64,000 bases of DNA from assembly GCA_945873105.1 (NCBI GenBank), contig CAMCBW010000004.1, positions 1 to 64,000 of the forward strand. Reading direction: 5' to 3'. Positions 46,478 through 54,493 of the stretch are shown here, piece after piece. The translations under genes and the position numbers were made by a program. The notes beneath the pieces are model-generated. The model made no database searches, was not told the origin of the DNA, and worked only from the letters and a program-made list of their open reading frames with translations. Numbering within the stretch: the first letter of the stretch is position 1; each line of letters starts with the position of its first letter. Origin of the DNA: Tangfeifania diversioriginum (GTDB lineage: Bacteria; Bacteroidota; Bacteroidia; Bacteroidales; Prolixibacteraceae).

Positions 46478-47521
46478 TTACTGTCCAAAAGCATCAAGAT
46501 TCCAATTATCCCGCCAGGTAATTGAAAACTTATCCTCTTTTATTTCAATGGGCAACCAAATGTATCTTCCGGCGACCGGATTTTCAGGCCTCCAAATGTC
46601 GAACATGGCAATGTACGCGTCGCTGATACCCTGAACCGGAATGATGTAGGACGACTGTCCTCCGAATGTTTTTTCGATACCAACACTGTCAATTTTGTTG
46701 TAGCCATGACAAGGATTTCCGTGATAGGTCCATTCACCCAAGATGCTTTTGGAAGTGTAATAACGGGCGGCATTGGGTTTCCAGCCACTTGAACCTGAAC
46801 CGAGCAAATGGTAAACCCCTTTTCTTTTGATCACCACGGGTGCTTCAGTGTGCAATTCTATTCCCTTGCAAATCTGGTAGTCACCTTCAGGATAATAATA
46901 GTCGCCATCCAACTTGCCAATGACAAATGCTTTGTCTGGTTTGCGAACAGTTAAATGGTACAGGTTGCCATCATCGTCCCTGAACATGGAAAAATCTCCG
47001 GATCCCTTTGGAGATCCGCCCCCATGGAACCTGTGATGATAGACGAATGGGCCGGCAGGCTTGTCTGAGACCGCAACTCCCACATTGCTGGTTTCGTAAC
47101 CTATTCCCCTGAGGTAAAGCTTGAAGTAAGCTACAAATTGTTTGTTCTTTTCATTGTACACCACTTTGGGCCTTTCCAGGATGCAGCCATAAGCCAGATC
47201 GCTTTTTTCATCTTGATAATCCACACTCAAAACGATTCCTTCATCTTTCCAATTGAACAGATCTTCAGATGAATAGCAATGGATACCACCATCGGCAAAC
47301 TGCGCTTCCGATTTGCCTGCCAGTTTGTGTTCACCATACCAATAGTATTTCCCTTCGAAGAAAATAACCCCGCCACCATGCGCGTTGATGGGATTACCGT
47401 TGGTGTCTGACCAGATTTGGGCAGGATGAAAATCAGTCTGCATCAGAAATGGTTTCTGAGTCTGACTATAGCATAAAATACTAACTAAAACATTGATTAT
47501 TATGACATTGAATATCTTCAT
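46478..47521 (-). CDS. GH43 enzyme, beta-galactosidase-type subgroup
   Basis: A 347-residue exported propeller enzyme. ATG at 47521 gives a short signal peptide (IFNVIIINVLVSILCYSQ); the in-frame ATG at 47566 overlaps the run-up to the GH36 gene end. Motifs are INAHGGGVIFFEGKYYWYGEHK, YGCILERPKVVYNEK (candidate acid Glu) and GDFSMFRDDDGNLYHL. This pattern resembles the GH43 subgroup containing exo-beta-galactosidases, so galactose release is more likely than xylose. No C-terminal beta-sandwich is present, which distinguishes it from the two larger GH43 enzymes here. It is 51 bases downstream of the GH36 gene. Confidence 0.75.
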   Translation of the reverse strand: MKIFNVIIINVLVSILCYSQTQKPFLMQTDFHPAQIWSDTNGNPINAHGGGVIFFEGKYYWYGEHKLAGKSEAQFADGGIHCYSSEDLFNWKDEGIVLSVDYQDEKSDLAYGCILERPKVVYNEKNKQFVAYFKLYLRGIGYETSNVGVAVSDKPAGPFVYHHRFHGGGSPKGSGDFSMFRDDDGNLYHLTVRKPDKAFVIGKLDGDYYYPEGDYQICKGIELHTEAPVVIKRKGVYHLLGSGSSGWKPNAARYYTSKSILGEWTYHGNPCHGYNKIDSVGIEKTFGGQSSYIIPVQGISDAYIAMFDIWRPENPVAGRYIWLPIEIKEDKFSITWRDNWNLDAFGQ

Positions 47522-47572
47522 CTGAAAATGATTTGGTAAAAATTGGGTGAAGAACAATTTCTGCATGTTCGT

Positions 47573-49789
47573 TTATCTGTCAATAGTGAATTTTTTATTT
47601 TTTTCTCCAACAGTCATTTTGACTTCATAAAACCCGTTCCCTAAATCGACAAGTGTATTTTCCTTTGATTTCGGTATTCCTTTCCCGCACCAGATCACAA
47701 TTGGGCCCGATTCGTACAATGTAACAGTCATTCTGTTACGTGAAGTTACAATTCCCTCATTTACGGCGCTGGAAAGATATTTATCAGAACGTCCGATAAT
47801 GGCCCAGCCATCCTTGACAGGACTTACAATAAATAGTTTGTCTGAAAATCCATTCAGGTCAAATTCAAATTTCTTGTCTAGTTTGAGACCTTTTCTGTCA
47901 TACCAGTCCCAGGCGACAAGGCCCCCTTCTGGTATCCGCCATTTTCCTGGAAATGGCTGAACCATATCCGCAGCATGGGTATAGTCTTCAGGTGAAATAA
48001 AACCTTTGACCGTTGCCTGGATCTCGACTTCACCTGTTGGTTTCGTCCAATAATCAAATTTAACATTGCTGTAGAGATTGTATACAACGATGGCCGCTGA
48101 ACCATCCTGAAAAGGTGCTACCACTCTGTAGGGGGATTTCTCTTCCATTGGTTGCAACAGCAAAGATTCCGGCAGAGGCCCGCCAGGTGCAATAGGCCTT
48201 AAAAGCTCGCCGTCCTTATAGCACAAGGGCAATATGTATTCATTGACAAACCTGTCGGGATTATCAGACAAATAAACCGGCGCACCGCTCATAGCCTTTG
48301 AAACGGCCATCATACGCCCGCTGTAGGGGTCACTAGAATGAAACATATCATGATCCCCCCAGACAGTTTGACCCAACAAAGGAGTATTGTTATACGACTG
48401 CCAGAGATGATGCCTGCTTTTGGGAGCATCACCCACTTTATAGTCCATGCTGCTGCGGGTAATGGCACTGAACCTGGTATTGAAAATGCAGACTGGATTG
48501 TGCGCCATGCAGTTGATCAATCCATTCAGGTCCCTGTTGACTGCGCTCTCCATGGAATACAGGTTCATGGCTGAAGCAGCAACAGCATTATCAGTTCCGG
48601 AATACCACCAAAGGTCTCTCAACTGGTAATCAATCTTGGCAAAATCAAACCCCCACTTTTTCACCGAACCGATGAGTGCGTCATAGAATGCCTGGGATGA
48701 TTTCGGATTATCCCTGGGTACAATTCCGGTTTGGTTCGAACTTACTACATCAACCAGTTTATTATCTGCAGATTGCACTTTGGCTGAACCAGTTTTAACG
48801 TTGGCATTAGCCGGAGTAACCTTCATCAAATGATTGTTTAATTTCCCGAAATCATTGTCAGGATGAAGGGTGTTCTGAAGGCCGTCGAAACTGTGCCATA
48901 TACCCATCCATTTAATTTTATCCTCTTTTCTAAGATCCAGAAATGGTTTCCAACCTTTTGGAAATTTCTTGCTGTCAGGCACAAAACTTTTTAACCTGAA
49001 ACCCTCCTCAATACCATTCTGATGACCATCATCCACGAGAATATAACGTACCGGAATGTCAGCGTTTTCTATTTTCCTTGTTACATCCACCAACAGGTCA
49101 CTGCTAATCTCCTTTTTGTACTCCTCCCAACTGCACCAGCCCAGGTATTCGAAGCACTCATTGTACTTTTTCCGGTAACGCCAGTCTGTATTGCCATTTA
49201 CCGGCTTTGAACGAATGGCCAGTTCCCAGACCTTCCTGCAGGCTGTATAAACATCATCTGATTTGCTCCAGGCTATCAGCGGAACATCGCCGGTTACCGG
49301 TTTTGTTCCAAGTGTTCCAAAGAATAGTTTCAAGGTGTGTTGGTCTGTAGCTTCCATCCAGGACATGGTTTGAGAACCAGAAACTGGCAACAATACCAGG
49401 TACCCACCAGTTTTCATTTCCAGAACAAGAAAGATTCCTCTAAAACTGTATTTTTCATCAATAATTTCATCAAAATTCTCATAAAGGATATTGGGTGCAT
49501 ATTGGTTTCCTCCTGCAGCCCAACTGTTTTTAGGTTGCCTGTCGCTAAAATAACAAGCTCTTTTAAAATCCCCGACAGCTAGTTCATAGGTATCCAGGAT
49601 ACCACCTGGATCGGGAATTCCGGTATAGTTCTCGAGTATCCTAATGCCGGAACTGCCAGGTTCGGAAAAACCGATTTTCTTGGTTACGGGCTTTTCATTC
49701 TCCTGCGGTTGGCTTAATGCAATGCCTGTAGAACCAATGAAAATTAAAAAAACGGTGAATTGTTTGAAAAACTGAAAAATCTTATTCAT
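47573..49789 (-). CDS. GH36-type alpha-galactosidase (raffinose-synthase/Sip1-like)
   Basis: A 738-residue exported enzyme. ATG at 49789 is preferred over 49846, since the latter overlaps the previous gene; it gives a signal peptide ending ALSQ. The N-terminal beta-sandwich is followed by a barrel with ECFEYLGWCSWEEY, RYILVDDGHQNG, KWMGIWHSFDG, the nucleophile Asp387 in FDFAKIDYQ and acid/base candidates in VWGDHDMF (Asp479/Asp481). This is the pattern of GH36 raffinose-synthase-like (Sip1) proteins, whose bacterial members include alpha-galactosidases. The C-terminus (ENTLVDLGNGFYEVKMTVGEKNKK) is echoed in the remnant at 52043-52210. Confidence 0.82.
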   Translation of the reverse strand: MNKIFQFFKQFTVFLIFIGSTGIALSQPQENEKPVTKKIGFSEPGSSGIRILENYTGIPDPGGILDTYELAVGDFKRACYFSDRQPKNSWAAGGNQYAPNILYENFDEIIDEKYSFRGIFLVLEMKTGGYLVLLPVSGSQTMSWMEATDQHTLKLFFGTLGTKPVTGDVPLIAWSKSDDVYTACRKVWELAIRSKPVNGNTDWRYRKKYNECFEYLGWCSWEEYKKEISSDLLVDVTRKIENADIPVRYILVDDGHQNGIEEGFRLKSFVPDSKKFPKGWKPFLDLRKEDKIKWMGIWHSFDGLQNTLHPDNDFGKLNNHLMKVTPANANVKTGSAKVQSADNKLVDVVSSNQTGIVPRDNPKSSQAFYDALIGSVKKWGFDFAKIDYQLRDLWWYSGTDNAVAASAMNLYSMESAVNRDLNGLINCMAHNPVCIFNTRFSAITRSSMDYKVGDAPKSRHHLWQSYNNTPLLGQTVWGDHDMFHSSDPYSGRMMAVSKAMSGAPVYLSDNPDRFVNEYILPLCYKDGELLRPIAPGGPLPESLLLQPMEEKSPYRVVAPFQDGSAAIVVYNLYSNVKFDYWTKPTGEVEIQATVKGFISPEDYTHAADMVQPFPGKWRIPEGGLVAWDWYDRKGLKLDKKFEFDLNGFSDKLFIVSPVKDGWAIIGRSDKYLSSAVNEGIVTSRNRMTVTLYESGPIVIWCGKGIPKSKENTLVDLGNGFYEVKMTVGEKNKKFTIDR

Positions 49790-49799
49790 CTCCTGCTTT

Positions 49800-51926
49800 T
49801 TAGTTTTTACTTTTATTAAGGAACTTATACCCGGAAATATTTTCATAAAAATTCAGATAAGCAAGGCTTACATTCCAAACCGCATTGTAAACTGTCCATC
49901 CTTCTCCATGGCGTGGCAGTCCATTGGGATTGAACGGGTACATTTCTGATCCTGGAAGTGAACTAAGTGATCCTCTTACATTTTCCAGCCGTGCACACAC
50001 ATCATAGCGCGGATCGGGAAAGGGCCAGGCCTTTTCTATTCCTGTAAATCCAAGTTCCGGATGGTTGGCGCAGTGCGCATTCTGAGGATTCCGCCCACAA
50101 AAGTTATCGTAATGGGCATAGGCTAGCTCCACAAGGCGATTTTTCAGATTGCCATTATCAAGAACCATGGCTACCGACAAGGCACAAGCCGGGAAAGCAA
50201 TAATATTTCCTGCTTCATTGTAACCTGGCAGTGTCCAGTTATCCTTATCGAACCTCCGAAAATCCCACATATTGCCTGAAAGGGAGACAACAGTCTCAGC
50301 CCAGTCAACCAACTTCTGTTTCAGTCCGGCAGGCGCCTTTCCAGGATAATTCATGAAAAAAAAGCTCAGACCCGTAACCAGCTTTTGCTCACTCATTCGT
50401 TGCCCTTTGGTGAAAGCAGGATTGCTCCATTCGGCATTTTCTATTATCCATTTTGTTTGATTTTGTGCTGCCTCAAGATATTTTTCCGGACTTTCCAGTT
50501 TCTCTCTTTGGACTACTTCATACATCAACAAATTTGGCAAAATGGAATGACCGGGACAATGGCGGCCTTTCGCATTCCCCACAGTAGTCTGAACCTCAAA
50601 CAGACCCGACTCAGGCCACCATTTGAGTGTAGAATCAAGCACCATTTGGTAGAACTCTTTGTCAATGTATTGTTTGTATGCAGGATAGCCAAAAAGGAAC
50701 CAGGCAAACTGCTCAATAGTCTGTCCATGGAGTTGTTCGCCCAACAAATCACCGGATGGATCCGCAGAAACCGGATCAAGCAGGTTCCATCCTGTACCAA
50801 ATCGAATATTTTGGATAATATCAGGAATGTTTCTGGATTTTGGTTCAGGAAGTTTCGCATAATATGCTTTTGCTGTGGACAGGGCATCTTTGTCATTTGG
50901 TTCTTTGGTTGGCTTGAAATCCGGAGAAAAGAGATGCTCCTTCTCCTTAGCCCAGTTCAAAGTGACAGGCATTTTATTAAAAGACTCTGGATCTGATAGA
51001 TAAACCAGCACCAAAGAAGGTACTTCATAGGTGTAATAGGTACCATCACGCCAGGCAGTTCCTCCGTATGCCGATGCATGAGAACCTACCAGACTACGGG
51101 CATCGTTAAAAAAATCGACGGCTGGCTGGTAGGCCATCTGCTGAATGGCATGTTCGCCGATCACAAAGGGGAAGGAATCACCAGACCTTAATCCATCCCC
51201 TTCCACAACAATAAAATACTCCTTTCCCATCAAACCAACAGGATTAAAACCAGTAAAATCACCCTTCCCGTTGTGCAGTTTTCCTTGATAAACGACTCTC
51301 TCAGAATCTTTTTCTTTAATGAGAAACGGAAGATTTGTTTTAGCTGTTGGAACAGTAAAACCCTTTGGCGCATTCAGATTGTAGGCCACCTGATTGACGC
51401 AAACCCAGTGTTTGTCAGTCTGAAAAGGTACCTCTGTGGTCAATTGAAGCCCAAAGGGCTGAGCTGGAACATCTTTTCCCCACACCTGGATTTCGAGAAT
51501 TCCAAAGGTCGTAACACTCGATACCAACATCCGAATTTCATTGGAGGAAAGAGGTTCCTGTAATACAAAGGCGACTGTAGACGAAAAATTATTTTTAGAT
51601 TCCGCTCCAGGGATACTTACCCAATTTCCTGATTTCTTGTATTGAAAAGAGAAGTCTCCCAATGGCAGAATTCCGGCATGGTCGAGAAATACATGCATCC
51701 CCCCAATTTTAAATTCAGCAGTTAAATCCATTTCAATCCAGTGTGATTTTCCCTTTGGATCGAACCTGACCGATCCTGTTGTCAGGCTGCCATCAGTTAA
51801 TCTAGAAGGATTGCTTTCATTCCAACTTGTCGTAACCGGTTTTCCATGAGCCAGGTTTATATAAGATTGCGCAAAGCTGGTCTGAATGTTCAATAAAACG
51901 ACCATCAGCAGGACTATCTTTTTCAT
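49800..51926 (-). CDS. GH9-like exported protein with F5/8-type and Ig-like domains
   Basis: A 708-residue exported protein. The signal peptide ends SFAQ. Residues about 22-150 form a galactose-binding-like (F5/8 type C) domain (INLAHGKPVTTSWNESNPSRLTDG). Residues about 170-265 match the Ig-like domain found in front of GH9 enzymes (KHWVCVNQVAYNLNAPKGF). The rest is a helical barrel. GH9 cellulases have DAGD at the entrance of the barrel; here the matching place reads GGTAWRDGTYYTYE. The conserved C-terminal acid may be Glu in GEGWTVYNAVWN. The 62-bp repeat lies 47 bases upstream. It is related to the protein at 59065-61023. Substrate is unknown. Confidence 0.75.
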   Translation of the reverse strand: MKKIVLLMVVLLNIQTSFAQSYINLAHGKPVTTSWNESNPSRLTDGSLTTGSVRFDPKGKSHWIEMDLTAEFKIGGMHVFLDHAGILPLGDFSFQYKKSGNWVSIPGAESKNNFSSTVAFVLQEPLSSNEIRMLVSSVTTFGILEIQVWGKDVPAQPFGLQLTTEVPFQTDKHWVCVNQVAYNLNAPKGFTVPTAKTNLPFLIKEKDSERVVYQGKLHNGKGDFTGFNPVGLMGKEYFIVVEGDGLRSGDSFPFVIGEHAIQQMAYQPAVDFFNDARSLVGSHASAYGGTAWRDGTYYTYEVPSLVLVYLSDPESFNKMPVTLNWAKEKEHLFSPDFKPTKEPNDKDALSTAKAYYAKLPEPKSRNIPDIIQNIRFGTGWNLLDPVSADPSGDLLGEQLHGQTIEQFAWFLFGYPAYKQYIDKEFYQMVLDSTLKWWPESGLFEVQTTVGNAKGRHCPGHSILPNLLMYEVVQREKLESPEKYLEAAQNQTKWIIENAEWSNPAFTKGQRMSEQKLVTGLSFFFMNYPGKAPAGLKQKLVDWAETVVSLSGNMWDFRRFDKDNWTLPGYNEAGNIIAFPACALSVAMVLDNGNLKNRLVELAYAHYDNFCGRNPQNAHCANHPELGFTGIEKAWPFPDPRYDVCARLENVRGSLSSLPGSEMYPFNPNGLPRHGEGWTVYNAVWNVSLAYLNFYENISGYKFLNKSKN

Positions 51927-51973
51927 ACGTAATTAATTAACATTAGTAAATTATTGAATATCTGTTCGTACGA

Positions 51974-52035
51974 ATGGAACTCGCAAATTGATTTACATCG
52001 CCTTTTGTTGACTTAGTCCATGCTCGTTTCATAAT
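51974..52035 (-). repeat. 62-bp leader repeat, copy 2
   Basis: This is the second copy of the block at 6165-6226, with one mismatch. On the minus strand it opens the same short frame (MKRAWTKSTKGDVN) and lies upstream of the GH9-like gene that starts at 51926. Just before it on that strand (52043-52240) lies a decayed gene tail. No TAnnTTTG promoter box was found in the repeat. Confidence 0.7.
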
Positions 52036-52042
52036 TAAATAT

Positions 52043-52240
52043 TTAGCGAGACATTAGTGGTATCTGCACATTGTACGAATGCTCCAGTGTTTCATTAGCA
52101 GCGCAAAGCTAAGCCACCATCTTTCCATTTTCGAAAAATAGCTGCGGACGCTCCAAAGCCTTCAGTTTTTGGGTTTTCTCTCCAAATGCCATTTGAACTT
52201 CATAAAAATCTTTGTAATAGTTTAATACTGAATAAAGATA
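52043..52240 (-). pseudogene. Chimeric remnant with GH36-like and beta-propeller tails
   Basis: Between the GH9-like gene and the propeller gene, the minus strand encodes KDFYEVQMAFGEKTQKLKALERPQL..., then FFENGKMVA, a TAG stop (52109-52111), LCAANETLEHSYNVQIPL and a final stop at 52043. The part from TQKL onward matches the C-terminus of the enzyme at 53385-54464. The part before it (FYEVQMAFGEK) resembles the GH36 C-terminus (FYEVKMTVGEK). It is a non-coding scar of deleted genes. This, with the 62-bp repeat, accounts for most of the 314-base gap. Confidence 0.72.
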
Positions 52241-53320
52241 TCATCCATTTAGCGCTATTTGAATATTATAGGACAAATCAGAATTTACATTATCCGGTTT
52301 TTCTTTCACTGCCAGAAAAAGTGCTTTAGGTTTTTCATCTTCAAAATAGAGTTGAGGCTGATCGAGCCGATGAACATTTTCGGTAACTGTTCCGTCTTCC
52401 CATTTTACATCGAAGGTTGAAACCATAAAATCGCGGGCCAATTCCCATTTAAGACCATCCAATGATTGAAAAAGTACAAGTGTGGGTTTACCTGTCCCGG
52501 AGAACAGACCACGATAATCTTTAACAATCGCATAAAACTGGTCGTTGGCAAACCAAATGACGTTGTCGTCAGTAGGAAAATGCGAACCGGGATGATCGAA
52601 CGGGTTTACAGCTTCCTTTTCCCAGGGCCCGAGCGGATTGTCGGCAGTGGCAACACCCATCCTGACTTTGCCTCCGAAGGGCATCTTTCCTTCGCTAACC
52701 CCCTTGTATATCATAAAGTATTTGCCTTTTTTGTTTCGGGTTACCACAGGGCAATTGGCAATTAGATGATCCCACGAACCGGGCGAGACATCAATTATTG
52801 GTTTATCAAACCTTTTCCAGGGTCCGGCGGGATGATCTGCCACAGCAACACCGGTACGTTGGTGGTTGCGGTGGTCCCACCACTCGCCATTACCATAATT
52901 GCCCGTGTAATACAAATAATATTTCCCGTCGAATTCCAAAATCATGGGGTTATGTGTGTTGTCGGCATCCCAAAAACCTGGTCGACGATGCAGAACAGCA
53001 TCTTGCATTTTATAAGGTCCCGTTGGTGAATCGGAAGTTGCATAAGCAATTTCGGAGTGGGTCACCCAGGCACTAAACCCTGCCTCCTTAGGCCATCGGG
53101 CAAACAAATGATGACAAATACCATCGGGGGTGCGAACCATATTTCCGCCCCAGATATTCCAGTCGGGCGAACTTAAAACCGAATGTTTTTTTACCGGTTG
53201 CAATAGCTTTCCAAGGTTGATTTCGGTGTAACCGGGCAAGTTAAATCCGGTTGCAAAAGCTACCGGAATTCCCAATGAAGCAAGCGTTGCTGTTCCTAAA
53301 AAATGGCGTCTTGTTAGCAT
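52241..53320 (-). CDS. Beta-propeller glycosidase with Tat-like signal
   Basis: A 359-residue protein with twin arginines in MLTRRHFLGTATLASLG, so Tat export is likely. Propeller strands repeat through the body (ICHHLFARWPK, GKYYLYYTGNYGNGEWW, KGKYFMIYKGVSEG, NDQFYAIVKDYRG). Asp and Glu residues in NTHNPM and DQPQLYFEDEK flank the likely active site. It belongs to the GH43-clan five-bladed propellers, often labelled simply as glycoside hydrolase family protein. Its neighbour at 53385-54464 is a clear paralogue of equal length, 64 bases upstream. Substrate is unknown. Confidence 0.72.
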   Translation of the reverse strand: MLTRRHFLGTATLASLGIPVAFATGFNLPGYTEINLGKLLQPVKKHSVLSSPDWNIWGGNMVRTPDGICHHLFARWPKEAGFSAWVTHSEIAYATSDSPTGPYKMQDAVLHRRPGFWDADNTHNPMILEFDGKYYLYYTGNYGNGEWWDHRNHQRTGVAVADHPAGPWKRFDKPIIDVSPGSWDHLIANCPVVTRNKKGKYFMIYKGVSEGKMPFGGKVRMGVATADNPLGPWEKEAVNPFDHPGSHFPTDDNVIWFANDQFYAIVKDYRGLFSGTGKPTLVLFQSLDGLKWELARDFMVSTFDVKWEDGTVTENVHRLDQPQLYFEDEKPKALFLAVKEKPDNVNSDLSYNIQIALNG

Positions 53321-53384
53321 TATTTGTATTTCTTTATTGGTATTTTCTTTTCAATCATTTCTTTTCCATAAAATAGCATTGGGA

Positions 53385-54464
53385 CTACTTTAAAGGTATC
53401 TGCACATTGTACGAATGCCCTAAAGTTTCATTGACTGCACACAACAAGGCTACTATTTTACCGTTTTCAAAAAATAGCTGCGGACGTTCAAGTGCATGTA
53501 GTTTTTGTGTTGTACCATCTGCCCATGTGATATTCAATGCGGAAACCAACGGATGTTTGGCCAGTTTCCAATCCAAACCATCCAGGGAATAGAACAATAC
53601 CAGGCTGCGGCCGGCATTGGTGAAAGCGCCTTTCATATCCTTGACAATGGCGTAATAGCAATTATCCTGGTACCATACAAACGGATCCTCCGCTGGAAAA
53701 TCAACATTTTCGGCGGTAAAGATTGGCTTGTTTTGCTTCACAAAAGGACCTTCAGGTTTCTCTGCGATGGCAGTCAGATGGACAACAGGACCCCCGAAAG
53801 GCTGTGGTCGTTTCCTGGCCACTGCCTTGTAAACCATCAGGTAACGGCCATCCGGCATTTGGGTAACCGATGGATTGGCCATCATCTGTGCATCGTGGGC
53901 TGTTGTATCCGGAGAAATATCAATGATTGGCTGTGCGAACTGTTTCCATGGTCCGTTGGGGTCATCGGCAATGGCGACCCCGATGCGCTGGTTGTTGCGG
54001 TGTGTCATGTTGAGTTGCGGACTGGTGATTTTACCATCGCCAAAATTTCCGGCATAGTAGAGATAATACTTCCCATTGAAGAAATGCACCGTGGGATTGT
54101 GGGTGTACATCCCATCCCAGTATTTAGCCCCCCGGTGAGGCAAAGCAACATCCTTGAATTCGAAAGGTCCAAATGGAGAATCAGAAACCGCATGCGCAAC
54201 CTCAGAACTGGTCACCCAGGCGGCCATGCCATATTTTCTCGGCCATCTGGAGTAAAAAAGATGGTATTTTTTGTCGATATGCGATTTCACCAGGGTTCCG
54301 CACCAAATGTAGGAGGTGTCGTTGATGAATTTGGCAGTTGTGGGGATGGGTTGTATCATGCTGCCAATATTTAAATCCTGAGCTTTGGTAGCAATAGTAT
54401 CAAAGGACAAAAAAATGCAAAATATTATTGCCAGATCAAAATTATTTAAGTACTTCATTTTCAT
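53385..54464 (-). CDS. Beta-propeller glycosidase, paralogue of upstream pair
   Basis: A 359-residue exported propeller enzyme with a normal signal peptide ending TKAQ. Motifs match the gene at 52241: YHLFYSRWPRKYGMAAWVTSSEV, THNPTVHFFNGKYYLYYAGNFGDG, NQRIGVAIADDPNGPW and KLHALERPQLFFENGK. The C-terminus GHSYNVQIPLK is found again in two remnants (36119-36361, 52043-52240), so this tail has been copied or left behind elsewhere. ATG at 54464 or 54458 both fit. It is 29 bases downstream of the GH95-like gene that ends at 54494 and probably shares its transcript. Confidence 0.75.
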   Translation of the reverse strand: MKMKYLNNFDLAIIFCIFLSFDTIATKAQDLNIGSMIQPIPTTAKFINDTSYIWCGTLVKSHIDKKYHLFYSRWPRKYGMAAWVTSSEVAHAVSDSPFGPFEFKDVALPHRGAKYWDGMYTHNPTVHFFNGKYYLYYAGNFGDGKITSPQLNMTHRNNQRIGVAIADDPNGPWKQFAQPIIDISPDTTAHDAQMMANPSVTQMPDGRYLMVYKAVARKRPQPFGGPVVHLTAIAEKPEGPFVKQNKPIFTAENVDFPAEDPFVWYQDNCYYAIVKDMKGAFTNAGRSLVLFYSLDGLDWKLAKHPLVSALNITWADGTTQKLHALERPQLFFENGKIVALLCAVNETLGHSYNVQIPLK

Positions 54465-54493
54465 TTATTTTCTCGTATTTAAATACTACTTTT

